Assembly (NCBI GenBank): GCA_036374795.1
Contig: DASUTC010000275.1
Coordinates: 1 to 33,926, forward strand
Length of the DNA: 33,926 nucleotides
Source: Herpetosiphonaceae bacterium
GTDB lineage: Bacteria; Chloroflexota; Chloroflexia; Chloroflexales; Kallotenuaceae
Direction: 5' to 3'
Of the stretch, positions 15,451 through 23,168 are shown piece by piece. Each line of letters starts with the position of its first letter. Position 1 is the first letter of the stretch. A program made the position numbers and the translations under genes. The notes under the pieces were generated by a model, which was not told where the DNA came from, made no database searches, and saw only the letters and a list, made by a program, of their open reading frames with translations.

Positions 15451-17730
15451 TTAGATACCGGAGCCGTCGCGCTCCGGCGTGAGCAGCGGCAGGGTAATCG
15501 TAAACGTGCTGCCGCCGCCGACGCTGCTCGTGACACCTGCGGTACCCTCCATCAGCTCCGTCAGCTTGCGGACGATCGCCAGGCCGAGGCCGGTGCCGCT
15601 GTACTCGCGGGTGGTCGAGCTATTGCCCTGGCGGAACGGCTCCCAGATCGTGACAAATTGATCGGCAGGAATGCCAATGCCGGTATCGATCACCTCGAAG
15701 ACCAGCAGCGGTCGATCGCCATCCAGCCGGATCGAGCAGCGGATCTCGATCTTGCCCTGGTTCGTAAACTTGACGCTGTTGCCGACGAGGTTGATCAGGA
15801 TCTGGCGCAGACGGCTGACATCGCCGATCAGGATGTGCGGCACAGCGGGGTCGATATTCGCATAGAAATGCAGCGACTTCGCAAACGCTAGCGGCTGCAT
15901 AATCGCGGTGACGGACTGGATCAGATCGTGCAGGTTGTAGGGCTCCTGCAAGAGCTCCAGCCGGTGCGCGTCGATCCGCGACAGATCGAGCATCTGATTG
16001 ATCAGCGTCAGCAGTTGATCGGCATTGGTTTTGACGCGCATCAGCGGCTCGAACAACGACGCCGGAAGGTCGCCGTAGAGGCCGTTCAGCAGCATCTCGG
16101 TGTACCCGATGATCGCGCCCATCGGCGTGCGCAGCTCATGGCTGACCGTCGACACGAAATCGGCCTTCAGCCGGTTGGCCTCGTGGACCTCGTGGTAGAG
16201 CTGCACATTGGTGATCATCGCCGCGATCTGGTTTGCCACGACGCGCGCCAGCTCGATCTCGTCCTGATTCCAGATATGCTGGAAGCTGTAGAAATAGCTG
16301 ACGCAGCCGATCGGGCGCTCTTCGCGGATCAGCGGTAGACTAATCGTGCTGCTAAAGCCAGCATCCAGCACAACCCGATCGAGCACATCGGCTGGGATAA
16401 TATCGCGAATATCGTAGACCGTCCGCACCTCTGAGGAGCCCGTCCGACAGGCGCACTCAGGAGCGATGTACTGCCGCAGCAGCGCCGCCTCACGCTCCGA
16501 AATACCCTTGTAGTACATCTCATGGCTCTGGCCCGGCCTGGATAGAATCACCAGACACGCCTGGGCGCCGAGCACGCTCATGCCCTCCTGGACCAACGGC
16601 TGGATCGATGCCGCCATATCGCCCTGCGCGTCGAGCAACTGCGACGCCCTCGCCAGCGCGGCCATCCGGTCGGCGTAGTGCTGCGCCTGATCGAACAGCC
16701 GGGCGTTGGTAATCGCCACGACCGCCTGGACGGCAAACAGCTTGACCACCGCCTGGTCGATCTCGTTGAACGCGCCGCTTGGCCTGTAATGCACCAGATC
16801 GATCACGCCCAGAACATGCTCGTCGTGCAACAGCGGCACCGCGATCACGGCATGCAGCGGGCCTTTACTCCAGCGCTGAATACGGCCCTCCCAGCGCCCA
16901 TAGTCGGGCACGCTCTCGATCTGGCGCGACAGCGCGGCTCGCCCGGCCAGCCCCTCGCCAAGCTTGATGCGCTGACCGCAGTAGTTCTGATCCAGACGAT
17001 AGCTGACCACGACTTCCAGCTCGCCGCGCGCCTCATCACACAGATACAGCAGCCCGGCGTCCGAGCGTGTCAGACGGGCTGCCTGCTCCAAAATCGTATG
17101 GAGGGTGACGGGCAGATCAAGCTGCGACGAGATCGTGACGGCGGTATGACCCACCGCCGTTAGCTCCTCCGTGCGGCGCTCCAGCGCCTCGCCGAGACGC
17201 ACACGCTCCAGATGTTGCGCCAGTTGCCCGGCAATCGCCTCGACGAGCAGGATCTCGTTCGGCTGCCACGCACGCGGCTGGAACTGCTCGACGCTCACCA
17301 CGGCGACGATCGCCTGCTGAACGATGATCGGCACGGCGATGAGCGCCTGGATCGTCGGCAGCTCGGTCTGGTCGGGCTGCGCCAGGCTGGACTCTTCGTG
17401 GGTCTGGGAGAGGATCAGGCTTTTTCTATCTTGCAGCAGCCGCTCAAGCTGCGGCGTGTGAACGCTGCCAAAGGGTGGAGCGGCCTCGGATGCAGTGGGA
17501 TTGGCGGTGACGAGCGGGCCGGCTTGCCGATCGAAGAGCACCAGCGCGCTTCGATCGGCTGCCAGAAGGCTGCGCAGCCCATCAGCGGCGGCCTGAGCAG
17601 CCGCCGTAGCGTCATTTGCCGCGCCGACCGCCATGATGAAACCGCAGTACTCCTGCGTCTGGCGGTCACTCGCGCTTTTGCGTCGCCAATGAGTGCGTAG
17701 TCGAGGCCGTGAAGTCAAGTTCATCCCCAT
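15451..17730 (-). CDS. Soluble GAF(x3)-histidine kinase
   Basis: This 759-residue sensor histidine kinase has no transmembrane segment. Three GAF-like sensory domains are visible, at about 40-175, 200-345 and 365-510. The HisKA domain has the phosphoacceptor His531 in FVSTVSHELRTP. The HATPase_c domain has its N box LVGNSVKFTN (about 645-655), G1 DTGIGI (about 681), F box WEPFRQG and G2 GTGLGL. All kinase motifs are intact. The third GAF contains a Cys pair (PECACRT), which could bind a cofactor or metal (speculative). I used the ATG at 17730, which has AGGA upstream; a TTG at 17733 and an ATG at 17724 are alternatives. No response regulator lies next to it, so its partner is elsewhere. A candidate -10 lies at 17781-17786. 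Confidence 0.93.
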   Translation of the reverse strand: MGMNLTSRPRLRTHWRRKSASDRQTQEYCGFIMAVGAANDATAAAQAAADGLRSLLAADRSALVLFDRQAGPLVTANPTASEAAPPFGSVHTPQLERLLQDRKSLILSQTHEESSLAQPDQTELPTIQALIAVPIIVQQAIVAVVSVEQFQPRAWQPNEILLVEAIAGQLAQHLERVRLGEALERRTEELTAVGHTAVTISSQLDLPVTLHTILEQAARLTRSDAGLLYLCDEARGELEVVVSYRLDQNYCGQRIKLGEGLAGRAALSRQIESVPDYGRWEGRIQRWSKGPLHAVIAVPLLHDEHVLGVIDLVHYRPSGAFNEIDQAVVKLFAVQAVVAITNARLFDQAQHYADRMAALARASQLLDAQGDMAASIQPLVQEGMSVLGAQACLVILSRPGQSHEMYYKGISEREAALLRQYIAPECACRTGSSEVRTVYDIRDIIPADVLDRVVLDAGFSSTISLPLIREERPIGCVSYFYSFQHIWNQDEIELARVVANQIAAMITNVQLYHEVHEANRLKADFVSTVSHELRTPMGAIIGYTEMLLNGLYGDLPASLFEPLMRVKTNADQLLTLINQMLDLSRIDAHRLELLQEPYNLHDLIQSVTAIMQPLAFAKSLHFYANIDPAVPHILIGDVSRLRQILINLVGNSVKFTNQGKIEIRCSIRLDGDRPLLVFEVIDTGIGIPADQFVTIWEPFRQGNSSTTREYSGTGLGLAIVRKLTELMEGTAGVTSSVGGGSTFTITLPLLTPERDGSGI

Positions 17731-17780
17731 CAATCCTAGGGGGGCGTGCCGCCGAGTGCCGTCGAGACGCGGTTATACAG

Positions 17781-17786
17781 ATTATA
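17781..17786 (-). promoter_or_regulatory. Candidate -10 for histidine kinase gene
   Basis: TATAAT on the minus strand, 51 bases before the chosen start. No matching -35 is seen. Confidence 0.4.
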
Positions 17787-17844
17787 TGTCGATCGCAGCG
17801 CTTCCTTGGCTTGCAGAAGTCCTATACCATGGCCTAACATCGGA

Positions 17845-18645
17845 CTATCCGGCAGTAGCCTCTTGGTTAGCCAGCGCGTGTGACCGCATCTGGTACGAAT
17901 CCGCCGCAAAGCACAGGCGAAACCCGACTGTCCGCGCCACCGCTTGCGACGACAGGTTATCATAGGTGGTGGTGTAGGCGGCGTATGATACGCGCTCCAG
18001 AATATCCGCCGCAACCGCGCTCACCAGGCTGCGCGCCAATCCACGCCCGCGCCAGCGTGGATGAGTCCACACGCCCACCACCTCTTCGCTATAGGCGTCG
18101 GGATAGCCGCTCGACGCACGACAGACGATCGCTCCATCCTGCACGATGGCCCATGGTCGCCGCCCGGCGACAAAGAGCCGCTGAAAATAGCTGCGGGTCC
18201 AGCCGCAGTGGCTACGCTCGACCAGCCCGACATCGCGCGGCGTGAGCATCCGCACCTGAGCATGGTCATGCGCTACGAGCTGTCCACGATCCAGCAGGTA
18301 GCCATATACGCCCATGCCATTCGGCTGCATGCCATACCGTGCCCTGAGGAGCACGCCAATCCAGGGCCGGTGGATCGAGAGCGTGTGGCGCTCGGTAAGC
18401 GCAAAGGCTTGCATCAGCACATCAAGCGCGGCCTCGTCGGAGGCGTCCAGCCGTATCCAGTACGGGTCGGGGATGAATGGGCCGGGACCGGCGATCAGCA
18501 CGCCCACGGCCACCTGATCGCGCCGCGCCACCTGGAGCTGCTCGACTGGCTCGCTGCGTAGCGCCAGCAGCAGCTCGCGATTGGCGAGCGGGTCCCGGCT
18601 CAGAAAGTCTACCGCTGCTGCGTAATGCGGCAAATGTTCGTTCAT
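17845..18645 (-). CDS. GNAT-family N-acetyltransferase
   Basis: This 266-residue acyltransferase carries a GNAT domain in its C-terminal half. The acetyl-CoA pyrophosphate loop is visible as VGVWTHPRWRGRGLARSLVS (190-209; R/Q-x-x-G-x-G/A form WRGRGLA). The strand before it (AIVQDGAIVCRASSGY) and the following YDNLSSQAVARTVGFRL ('N..S..A...N.GF' segment) also fit. The N-terminal half (about 1-125) looks like a second, degenerate GNAT-like fold, as in FR47/GCN5 tandem proteins. The start codon overlaps the stop of the DapA-family gene as ATGA (18642-18645), so translation is probably coupled. The acceptor substrate is unknown; coupling to an aldolase suggests a small metabolite rather than a protein. 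Confidence 0.88.
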   Translation of the reverse strand: MNEHLPHYAAAVDFLSRDPLANRELLLALRSEPVEQLQVARRDQVAVGVLIAGPGPFIPDPYWIRLDASDEAALDVLMQAFALTERHTLSIHRPWIGVLLRARYGMQPNGMGVYGYLLDRGQLVAHDHAQVRMLTPRDVGLVERSHCGWTRSYFQRLFVAGRRPWAIVQDGAIVCRASSGYPDAYSEEVVGVWTHPRWRGRGLARSLVSAVAADILERVSYAAYTTTYDNLSSQAVARTVGFRLCFAADSYQMRSHALANQEATAG

Positions 18646-19529
18646 GCGTTGTCTAGCGCTGCGATCTCTTGCTGTAAAGCCGAACGTTGCTCCGACGCCA
18701 TCTCAATCAGCGGCGGCTTGACATAGGCCCGTGGCAGGCCAGCGCGCCAGGCCGTCAGCGTTTTGGTCGCCGCGTGCTGCGGATAGCGCTTGAATACCGT
18801 CCGCACCGCGTCGATGCGTGCTTCCCACTCCGCCACATTCTGGCCCGCCCGAAAGGCGCGCAGCAGGCCGCTGAAGAGTTCGGGAAACGCATTGGCAAGA
18901 CCTGAGATCTGGCCTTTGACGCCCGCGCGGAGATTTGCCGCCATCAGGTGATCGCTGCCGCCGAGCACCTGAAACTGCGGAAACGCGCCGACCAGCTCGC
19001 GGGTCTGAGCCGGATCGCCGCCGGTATCCTTGATACCGTAGCACTGCTGGGGATTGCTGCGACGCACGCTCGCGATCACCTCGTGCGAGATCGACACGCC
19101 GCTGACCTTGGGAATATGGTAGAACAACATCCGTCCGTTGTGCGGAAGCGCATCGCAGAGCGCGCGATAGTAGCGGATCAGCCCTGCGTCCGGCACATCG
19201 CGAAAATAGTAGGGCGGCACGATCAGCACCGCGTCCACACCGACCTCAAGCGCATAGCGGCTCAGCGCGATCGTCTCCGGGAGGCTGGGCGTGCCCGTCC
19301 CGGCGATCAGGTGGAGGCTGCCGCGCTGCTTCACCGCTGCATCGATCACAGCCCGGCGCTCGTCGGCGCTGAGGCTTGGCCCTTCTCCGTTCGTGCCGGC
19401 TACCAGCACGCCGTCGATGCCATGCTCCTGCAACCATGCGAAATGCTCGGCCTGCCAGGCGGGCTGGAACACACCATGCGCATCGAAGGGTGTGACCGCC
19501 GCCACAAAGATACCTTGTAGATCTTCCAT
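18642..19529 (-). CDS. DapA/NanA-family pyruvate-dependent aldolase
   Basis: This 295-residue (alpha/beta)8 Schiff-base aldolase or synthase belongs to the dihydrodipicolinate synthase/N-acetylneuraminate lyase superfamily. Key positions are the GTNGE carboxylate-binding motif (45-49, GTTGE in DapA), Tyr137 in FYHIP and the Schiff-base Lys167 in YGIKDTGG. The substitutions relative to true DapA (GTNGE, YHIP) suggest a paralogue acting on another 2-oxo acid. I chose the ATG at 19529, which starts at the conserved LQGIFVAAVTPF. No Shine-Dalgarno precedes it, and a promoter is placed so that transcription would begin at or next to this ATG (see 19537-19565). The longer frame to 19586 would run through that promoter. 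It is cotranscribed with the GNAT gene. Not assigned to lysine synthesis: no other lysine genes are nearby. Confidence 0.88.
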   Translation of the reverse strand: MEDLQGIFVAAVTPFDAHGVFQPAWQAEHFAWLQEHGIDGVLVAGTNGEGPSLSADERRAVIDAAVKQRGSLHLIAGTGTPSLPETIALSRYALEVGVDAVLIVPPYYFRDVPDAGLIRYYRALCDALPHNGRMLFYHIPKVSGVSISHEVIASVRRSNPQQCYGIKDTGGDPAQTRELVGAFPQFQVLGGSDHLMAANLRAGVKGQISGLANAFPELFSGLLRAFRAGQNVAEWEARIDAVRTVFKRYPQHAATKTLTAWRAGLPRAYVKPPLIEMASEQRSALQQEIAALDNA

Positions 19530-19536
19530 ACGATCA

Positions 19537-19565
19537 AGCATACGGAATTTGCCACAAATGTGCAA
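19537..19565 (-). promoter_or_regulatory. Promoter giving a likely leaderless dapA-like mRNA
   Basis: On the minus strand: TTGCAC (-35, 19560-19565), 17-bp spacer, TATGCT (-10, 19537-19542). Only 7 bases separate the -10 from the ATG at 19529, so the transcript would start at about the start codon. A small dyad (ATTTG-TGG-CAAAT) lies within the spacer and could be an operator. Confidence 0.65.
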
Positions 19566-19666
19566 GCGGTCAGATCGAGGTTTCAATCATCGCTGTGTGG
19601 GCTCGCCACGTATCATGCGCCGAGCACCTCGTTCGAGCGCGGCACCCCGTATTCCCCGCGCTGCGT

Positions 19667-19672
19667 TACAAT
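19667..19672 (+). promoter_or_regulatory. Candidate -10 for SURF1 gene
   Basis: TACAAT, 47 bases before the ATG at 19720. The -35 is unclear. Confidence 0.4.
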
Positions 19673-19719
19673 GTGAAAGGAACGCACTGTCAAACATAAC
19701 AGCCGAAAGGTCATCCACC

Positions 19720-20544
19720 ATGGATTCGCTCCATAGACTTGATACAAACGATGCCGCTGAGCCCTCGTCGGCGGCACAGTGGCGCGCGCTCCCTCGTCTG
19801 CTGCTGAACAGGCAGTGGCGCTGGATTACGCTGGGCGTCGTCATCGTGATGCTGGGCCTGATCCGGCTGGGCGTCTGGCAGCTCGACCGCCTTGAGCAGC
19901 GGCGCGCGATCAACACGCTGATCAGCAGCCGCACCAATGAGCCGCCGATCGCGCTTACCGGGCAGCCGCTCGACCTCGAAGCCGCCGAGTATCGCCCGGT
20001 CGTCGTCACCGGCACGTACGATCACAGCCAGGAGGTTGTGCTGCGCAATCGCTCGCGGGGTGGTCTGCCCGGCGTGGATATTTTGACGCCGCTGCGCATC
20101 GCGGGCAGCGACCAGCGCGTGCTGATCGATCGCGGCTGGGTGCCGCTGCTACAGGCCAGGCCTGAGGAGCGCAAAGCCTTCGAGGTCGCTGGCACGGTGA
20201 CGGTGCGCGGGCTGGTGCGCAAGCCCCAGGCGCAGGTGAGCACCTGGGGGCCGCAGGATCAACAGCCTACGAATGGACGGCTGGACGCCTGGTTCCGCGC
20301 CGATGTTGCCCGCATCGCCACGCAGATGCCGTATCCGCTGCTGCCGTTCTATATCGAGCAGTTACCGGAGCCGAGCGCGCCCGATCTGCCGCATCCACAG
20401 CCGAGCATCGAGCTTGGCGAAGGGCCGCACCTGAGCTACGCAATCCAGTGGTTTTCGTTTGCCGCGATCCTGGTCGGCGGCTATGCGGCCCTGGTAGTAA
20501 CCCGGAGCGCCGAGCAGCGCCGCCAGCCGACGGAGCAGCCGTAG
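19720..20544 (+). CDS. SURF1-family cytochrome oxidase assembly protein
   Basis: This 274-residue membrane protein assists assembly of haem-copper cytochrome c oxidase. It has the SURF1 layout: an N-terminal transmembrane helix (about 36-52) running into the signature IRLGVWQLDRLEQRR, a large extracytoplasmic domain with EYRPVVVTGTYDHSQEVVLRNR and PGVDILTPLRI...VLIDRGWVP, and a C-terminal helix with the conserved HLSYAIQWFSFAAI. The first 20 residues are polar and variable. I chose the ATG at 19720 with AAAGG upstream; a much longer frame reaching back to 19291 is antisense to the aldolase and rejected. No oxidase subunits lie next to it, unlike many genomes. Its 3' end converges on the Asp-box gene at 20670 with heptamer tract D between them. 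Confidence 0.92.
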   Translation: MDSLHRLDTNDAAEPSSAAQWRALPRLLLNRQWRWITLGVVIVMLGLIRLGVWQLDRLEQRRAINTLISSRTNEPPIALTGQPLDLEAAEYRPVVVTGTYDHSQEVVLRNRSRGGLPGVDILTPLRIAGSDQRVLIDRGWVPLLQARPEERKAFEVAGTVTVRGLVRKPQAQVSTWGPQDQQPTNGRLDAWFRADVARIATQMPYPLLPFYIEQLPEPSAPDLPHPQPSIELGEGPHLSYAIQWFSFAAILVGGYAALVVTRSAEQRRQPTEQP

Positions 20545-20566
20545 CGGAGAATCAAAGCGTCGTCGA

Positions 20567-20667
20567 GTTCCAAGTTTCCCGTTCGTGGTGCTTGGTGCTC
20601 GGTGCTTCGTTCTTGGTTCTTTCGTTTGGTTCTTTGTGCGCCTGGCACCCGGTTCTTTGTGCTTCGG
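20567..20667. repeat. GTTYNNN heptamer tract D (seven phased units)
   Basis: Seven units in exact 7-base register occupy 20567-20615, passing from GTTCCAA/GTTTCCC through GTGCTTG variants to GTTCTTG. Looser GTTCTTT and GTGC units continue to 20667, which is 2 bases from the stop codon of the minus-strand Asp-box gene (20670). Confidence 0.85.
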
Positions 20668-20669
20668 CC

Positions 20670-22235
20670 CTACTCCTCGCCCTCGATCGCGTCGGGCGGC
20701 GCAGGCCCGTCGTCGCGGGTCGGTCCTGCATGCGGCACGACATAGGGCAGGCCCCAGCGATCGGGCGTGATGCGCGCGGTATAGACCTCCTGCTGTCCGT
20801 CGCGGGTTTCGTTCCAGAAAAGCTGCACGCCGCCAGCATCCGCGACGAGCGCCTGGTAATCGCCGTAGAATCCGGCTTCCCCTGCCAGCGGCAGCCCAAC
20901 AGTCGGATCGGAGGCCGTGTCGGTGACGCGCAGCTCGCTCCAGGTAGCACCGCCGTCGGTCGAGCGCGCGGCGTAGGTATGCACCAGCAGATTCTGCGGA
21001 TCGTCGCGCCGGTCGAACCACTGCACATAGATCTCGCCCGCGCCGTTAGCCGTCACCCAGGGCTGAAACTGATCGTTGCGCTGCGTGCCGTTGACCACCA
21101 CCGGGCTACGCCAGGTCGCGCCGCCATCCCGCGAGACGCTGAACAGGATGTCCGCGTCGCCGAGCCTGCCGTCGGACCACACGGCGTAGAGCGTGCCGGG
21201 CTGCCTGGGATCGGCGCTAAACCCCGCCAGCACCAGCGCGTTCCGCAGGTTGCCGTTGAGCGGTCGCGTATTTTGGAACGACACGCCCTGCCGCACGTCC
21301 CCGAACGTCACGCCGCCATCCACCGACAACGCCAGCTCCATCTGATCGGCGCTCAGGTTATTCCACAGCACATAGACCTCGCCGCGCGCGCCCACCGCCA
21401 CGATCGGCCCCTGGCGCGTCACGCCATCCTCGCCCGCCAGCTCGTGCGGCGCGGACCAGCTTTTGCCGCCGTCCGCCGAGCGCGCAAACAACACGCGATA
21501 CTTCTGCTCGACGATCTGAATCCACGTGGTGTAGAGCATGCCGTCGTGAGTTCCGCCCGTGGTATCCGCCGCCAGCCATTGCTTATCGTTGAAGCCGGTC
21601 GGATCGTCCGCGACAAGCTGCGGCGCAGACCAGCTTTTGCCACCATCCGTCGACGTGTAGAGATAGAGCGCCGAGCGCCGATCGGGACCGCGCGCCGCCA
21701 GCACCTCGACATAGGCCGTTCCCTCGCTGTCGAACGTCACGGTCGGATCGGAGGTGACGCCGAACCGCTCCAGCCCTGGCAGTTGCCCGTTGTCGACCCA
21801 GGTGTTGCCGCCGTCGAATGAGGCGTAGGTGCCGATGCGAAAGACATAATTTCGATTATCGGTAAACATCTTGGAAGCGCCGACCAGATTCTGCGGATCG
21901 CGTGGGTTCTGCGCCAGCGAAACCTCGCTATGAGCCGTGAACTTGCCCGCGCTGACCCGCACATTGGGCACATCGGCGGCGGGAGCCGGGAGCGGCGCTA
22001 CAGCCTGGGCGGTCGGTGTCGCGGGCGGTGCGGTCGGCGTCGCGCTTGGCGGCAGCGCCGTTGGAACCGGCGTCGCAGCTCCTCCGTACGCGCCCACTGC
22101 GGTCGGGGCGACAGGTGCGGGAGCCGTCGGGACAGCGGTCCACAGCGCGACACTGCTGAGCACGCCGAGCACCAGCGCGCACAGGCACACAACAATTTTG
22201 GCGAATAATTGGCGAAGAGAGCGCTTCTGCTGCAT
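20670..22235 (-). CDS. Secreted Asp-box (exo-sialidase-like) beta-propeller
   Basis: This 521-residue exported protein has an N-terminal hydrophobic signal or anchor (about residues 10-35, IVVCLCALVLGVLSSVALW). A Pro/Thr/Ala-rich linker of about 50 residues (PTALPPSATPTAPPATPTA) follows, then a propeller with Asp boxes SFDGGNTW, STDGGKSW, SADGGKSW, SVDGGVTF, SRDGGATW and STDGGATW, six in all and evenly spaced as in a six-bladed propeller. The 'DPTVTFDSEGTAYV' and 'PWVTANGAGEIYVQWFD' strands are typical of BNR-repeat families annotated as exo-alpha-sialidase. The sialidase Arg triad and FRIP motif are not evident, so enzymatic activity is unproven. I used the ATG at 22235; a TTG codon just before it (22238) is an alternative with better spacing from AGGA. 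The acidic C-terminus (DAIEGEE) ends directly before heptamer tract D. Confidence 0.85.
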   Translation of the reverse strand: MQQKRSLRQLFAKIVVCLCALVLGVLSSVALWTAVPTAPAPVAPTAVGAYGGAATPVPTALPPSATPTAPPATPTAQAVAPLPAPAADVPNVRVSAGKFTAHSEVSLAQNPRDPQNLVGASKMFTDNRNYVFRIGTYASFDGGNTWVDNGQLPGLERFGVTSDPTVTFDSEGTAYVEVLAARGPDRRSALYLYTSTDGGKSWSAPQLVADDPTGFNDKQWLAADTTGGTHDGMLYTTWIQIVEQKYRVLFARSADGGKSWSAPHELAGEDGVTRQGPIVAVGARGEVYVLWNNLSADQMELALSVDGGVTFGDVRQGVSFQNTRPLNGNLRNALVLAGFSADPRQPGTLYAVWSDGRLGDADILFSVSRDGGATWRSPVVVNGTQRNDQFQPWVTANGAGEIYVQWFDRRDDPQNLLVHTYAARSTDGGATWSELRVTDTASDPTVGLPLAGEAGFYGDYQALVADAGGVQLFWNETRDGQQEVYTARITPDRWGLPYVVPHAGPTRDDGPAPPDAIEGEE

Positions 22236-22333
22236 CAAACCAATTCCTAGCTCTAAGCTTGCTTAGCATAACTGTACCGTAGTTTCGGGCTTGGCGCTTG
22301 GTATGGCAGCACGTACCTTCCCCCGACTCCTTT

Positions 22334-22403
22334 GTGCTTGTTCGCTTTCCCCGGCTCTTGGTTCTCGGCCCTCCCTTGTTCTTTGTTTGTTCCTTCGTTC
22401 TTC
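22334..22403. repeat. GTTYNNN heptamer tract E
   Basis: A degenerate tract with GCTCTTG, GTTCTCG, GTTCTTT, GTTT, GTTCCTT and GTTCTTC units. It lies after the histidine phosphatase gene (minus strand, stop at 22442), 38 bases away, the loosest fit of the six 3'-end copies. Confidence 0.65.
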
Positions 22404-22441
22404 TCCTCCTGCACAGCGCGTGTATCGGCATCCGGTCGGAG

Positions 22442-22948
22442 TCAGCAGCGGGTGCCCTCAGGCGGCAGATGTTGTGCCCGCCAGCGACCGCCCCGGTTAT
22501 ACACGCTCCAGACCATACACTCGGCCAGTTGGTTGCCACGCCGATCCTTGGGCGGCAGGCGCACGTCATCATGGGTCAGCGCTTGCAGCAGATAGACCAG
22601 CGGCGCGTTGTGCGAGACGAGCGCCACCACCCGCGCATCGGCCTGGGCCAGCGCCGCCCGCAGCATGCGCACCGTCACATCGGCGGTCGCCTCTTCGGGC
22701 TGTCCCTCGCGCAGATCCCCGTCGATCACGACGTCAAGTTGCAGCGCCGCAGCCAGCGTCTCGGCGGTCATCACGCAGCGGCGCAGCGGCGAGCTAACCA
22801 CCCGCTCGATGCCGGAGCGCGACAGCATCGGGCCAAGCCGCGCCGCCTGCACGATCCCGTCGTCGGTCAATCCCGGCCCCGGCGGCAGATGGTACGGCCC
22901 GGGCGCGCTGTAGTGTGGCTGCGCGTGACGAATCAAATACAGATACAT
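22442..22948 (-). CDS. Histidine phosphatase (phosphoglycerate mutase-like)
   Basis: This 168-residue phosphatase of the histidine phosphatase superfamily branch 1 is close in size to SixA/short PGAM proteins. The catalytic LIRHAQ (Arg7, His8) is the family RHG variant RHA. SSPLRRCVMTAE supplies the second phosphate-binding Arg, Glu lies in DLREGQPEE, and the second catalytic His is in VSHNAPL. All four pocket elements are present. I used the ATG at 22948 because it begins the conserved MYLYLIRHAQ and has GGAG 8 bases upstream; the frame extends to 23113 but that part lacks family character. Its substrate could be a phosphoprotein or a small phosphoester. It is divergent from gamma-glutamyltransferase. 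Confidence 0.9.
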   Translation of the reverse strand: MYLYLIRHAQPHYSAPGPYHLPPGPGLTDDGIVQAARLGPMLSRSGIERVVSSPLRRCVMTAETLAAALQLDVVIDGDLREGQPEEATADVTVRMLRAALAQADARVVALVSHNAPLVYLLQALTHDDVRLPPKDRRGNQLAECMVWSVYNRGGRWRAQHLPPEGTRC

Positions 22949-23095
22949 CGCATAGTCTCCAGGCGCGAACGCGACATCTCCTGGGCCGCGTTCGGTCGTC
23001 CCGTTTATTCGGCAGCCTGACTGTACCATCCGAGCCAGCGCTCTGTCACCACCGCTTTGGCTTGTCGCAACCTGCTCGTTCGGCGGATCGGCACA

Positions 23096-23104
23096 TGCTA
23101 CAAT
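23096..23104 (+). promoter_or_regulatory. Extended -10 promoter for gamma-glutamyltransferase gene
   Basis: TGCTACAAT is an extended -10 (TGn plus TACAAT), 64 bases before the ATG. No -35 is obvious, which suits an extended -10 promoter. Confidence 0.5.
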
Positions 23105-23168
23105 GGAGAGCACTTCCTTGGGTCGCGCTCCGCCCCTGTGGAGCGCCTTCGAGCAGAAGGGCTACCGT

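Noticed and set aside
18642-22235. Sialic acid catabolic cluster (NanA-like aldolase plus 'sialidases')
   Set aside because: The Asp-box proteins lack visible sialidase catalytic motifs, the aldolase is not distinguishable as NanA, and there is no NanE, NanK or sialic acid transporter; the genes are in separate units.
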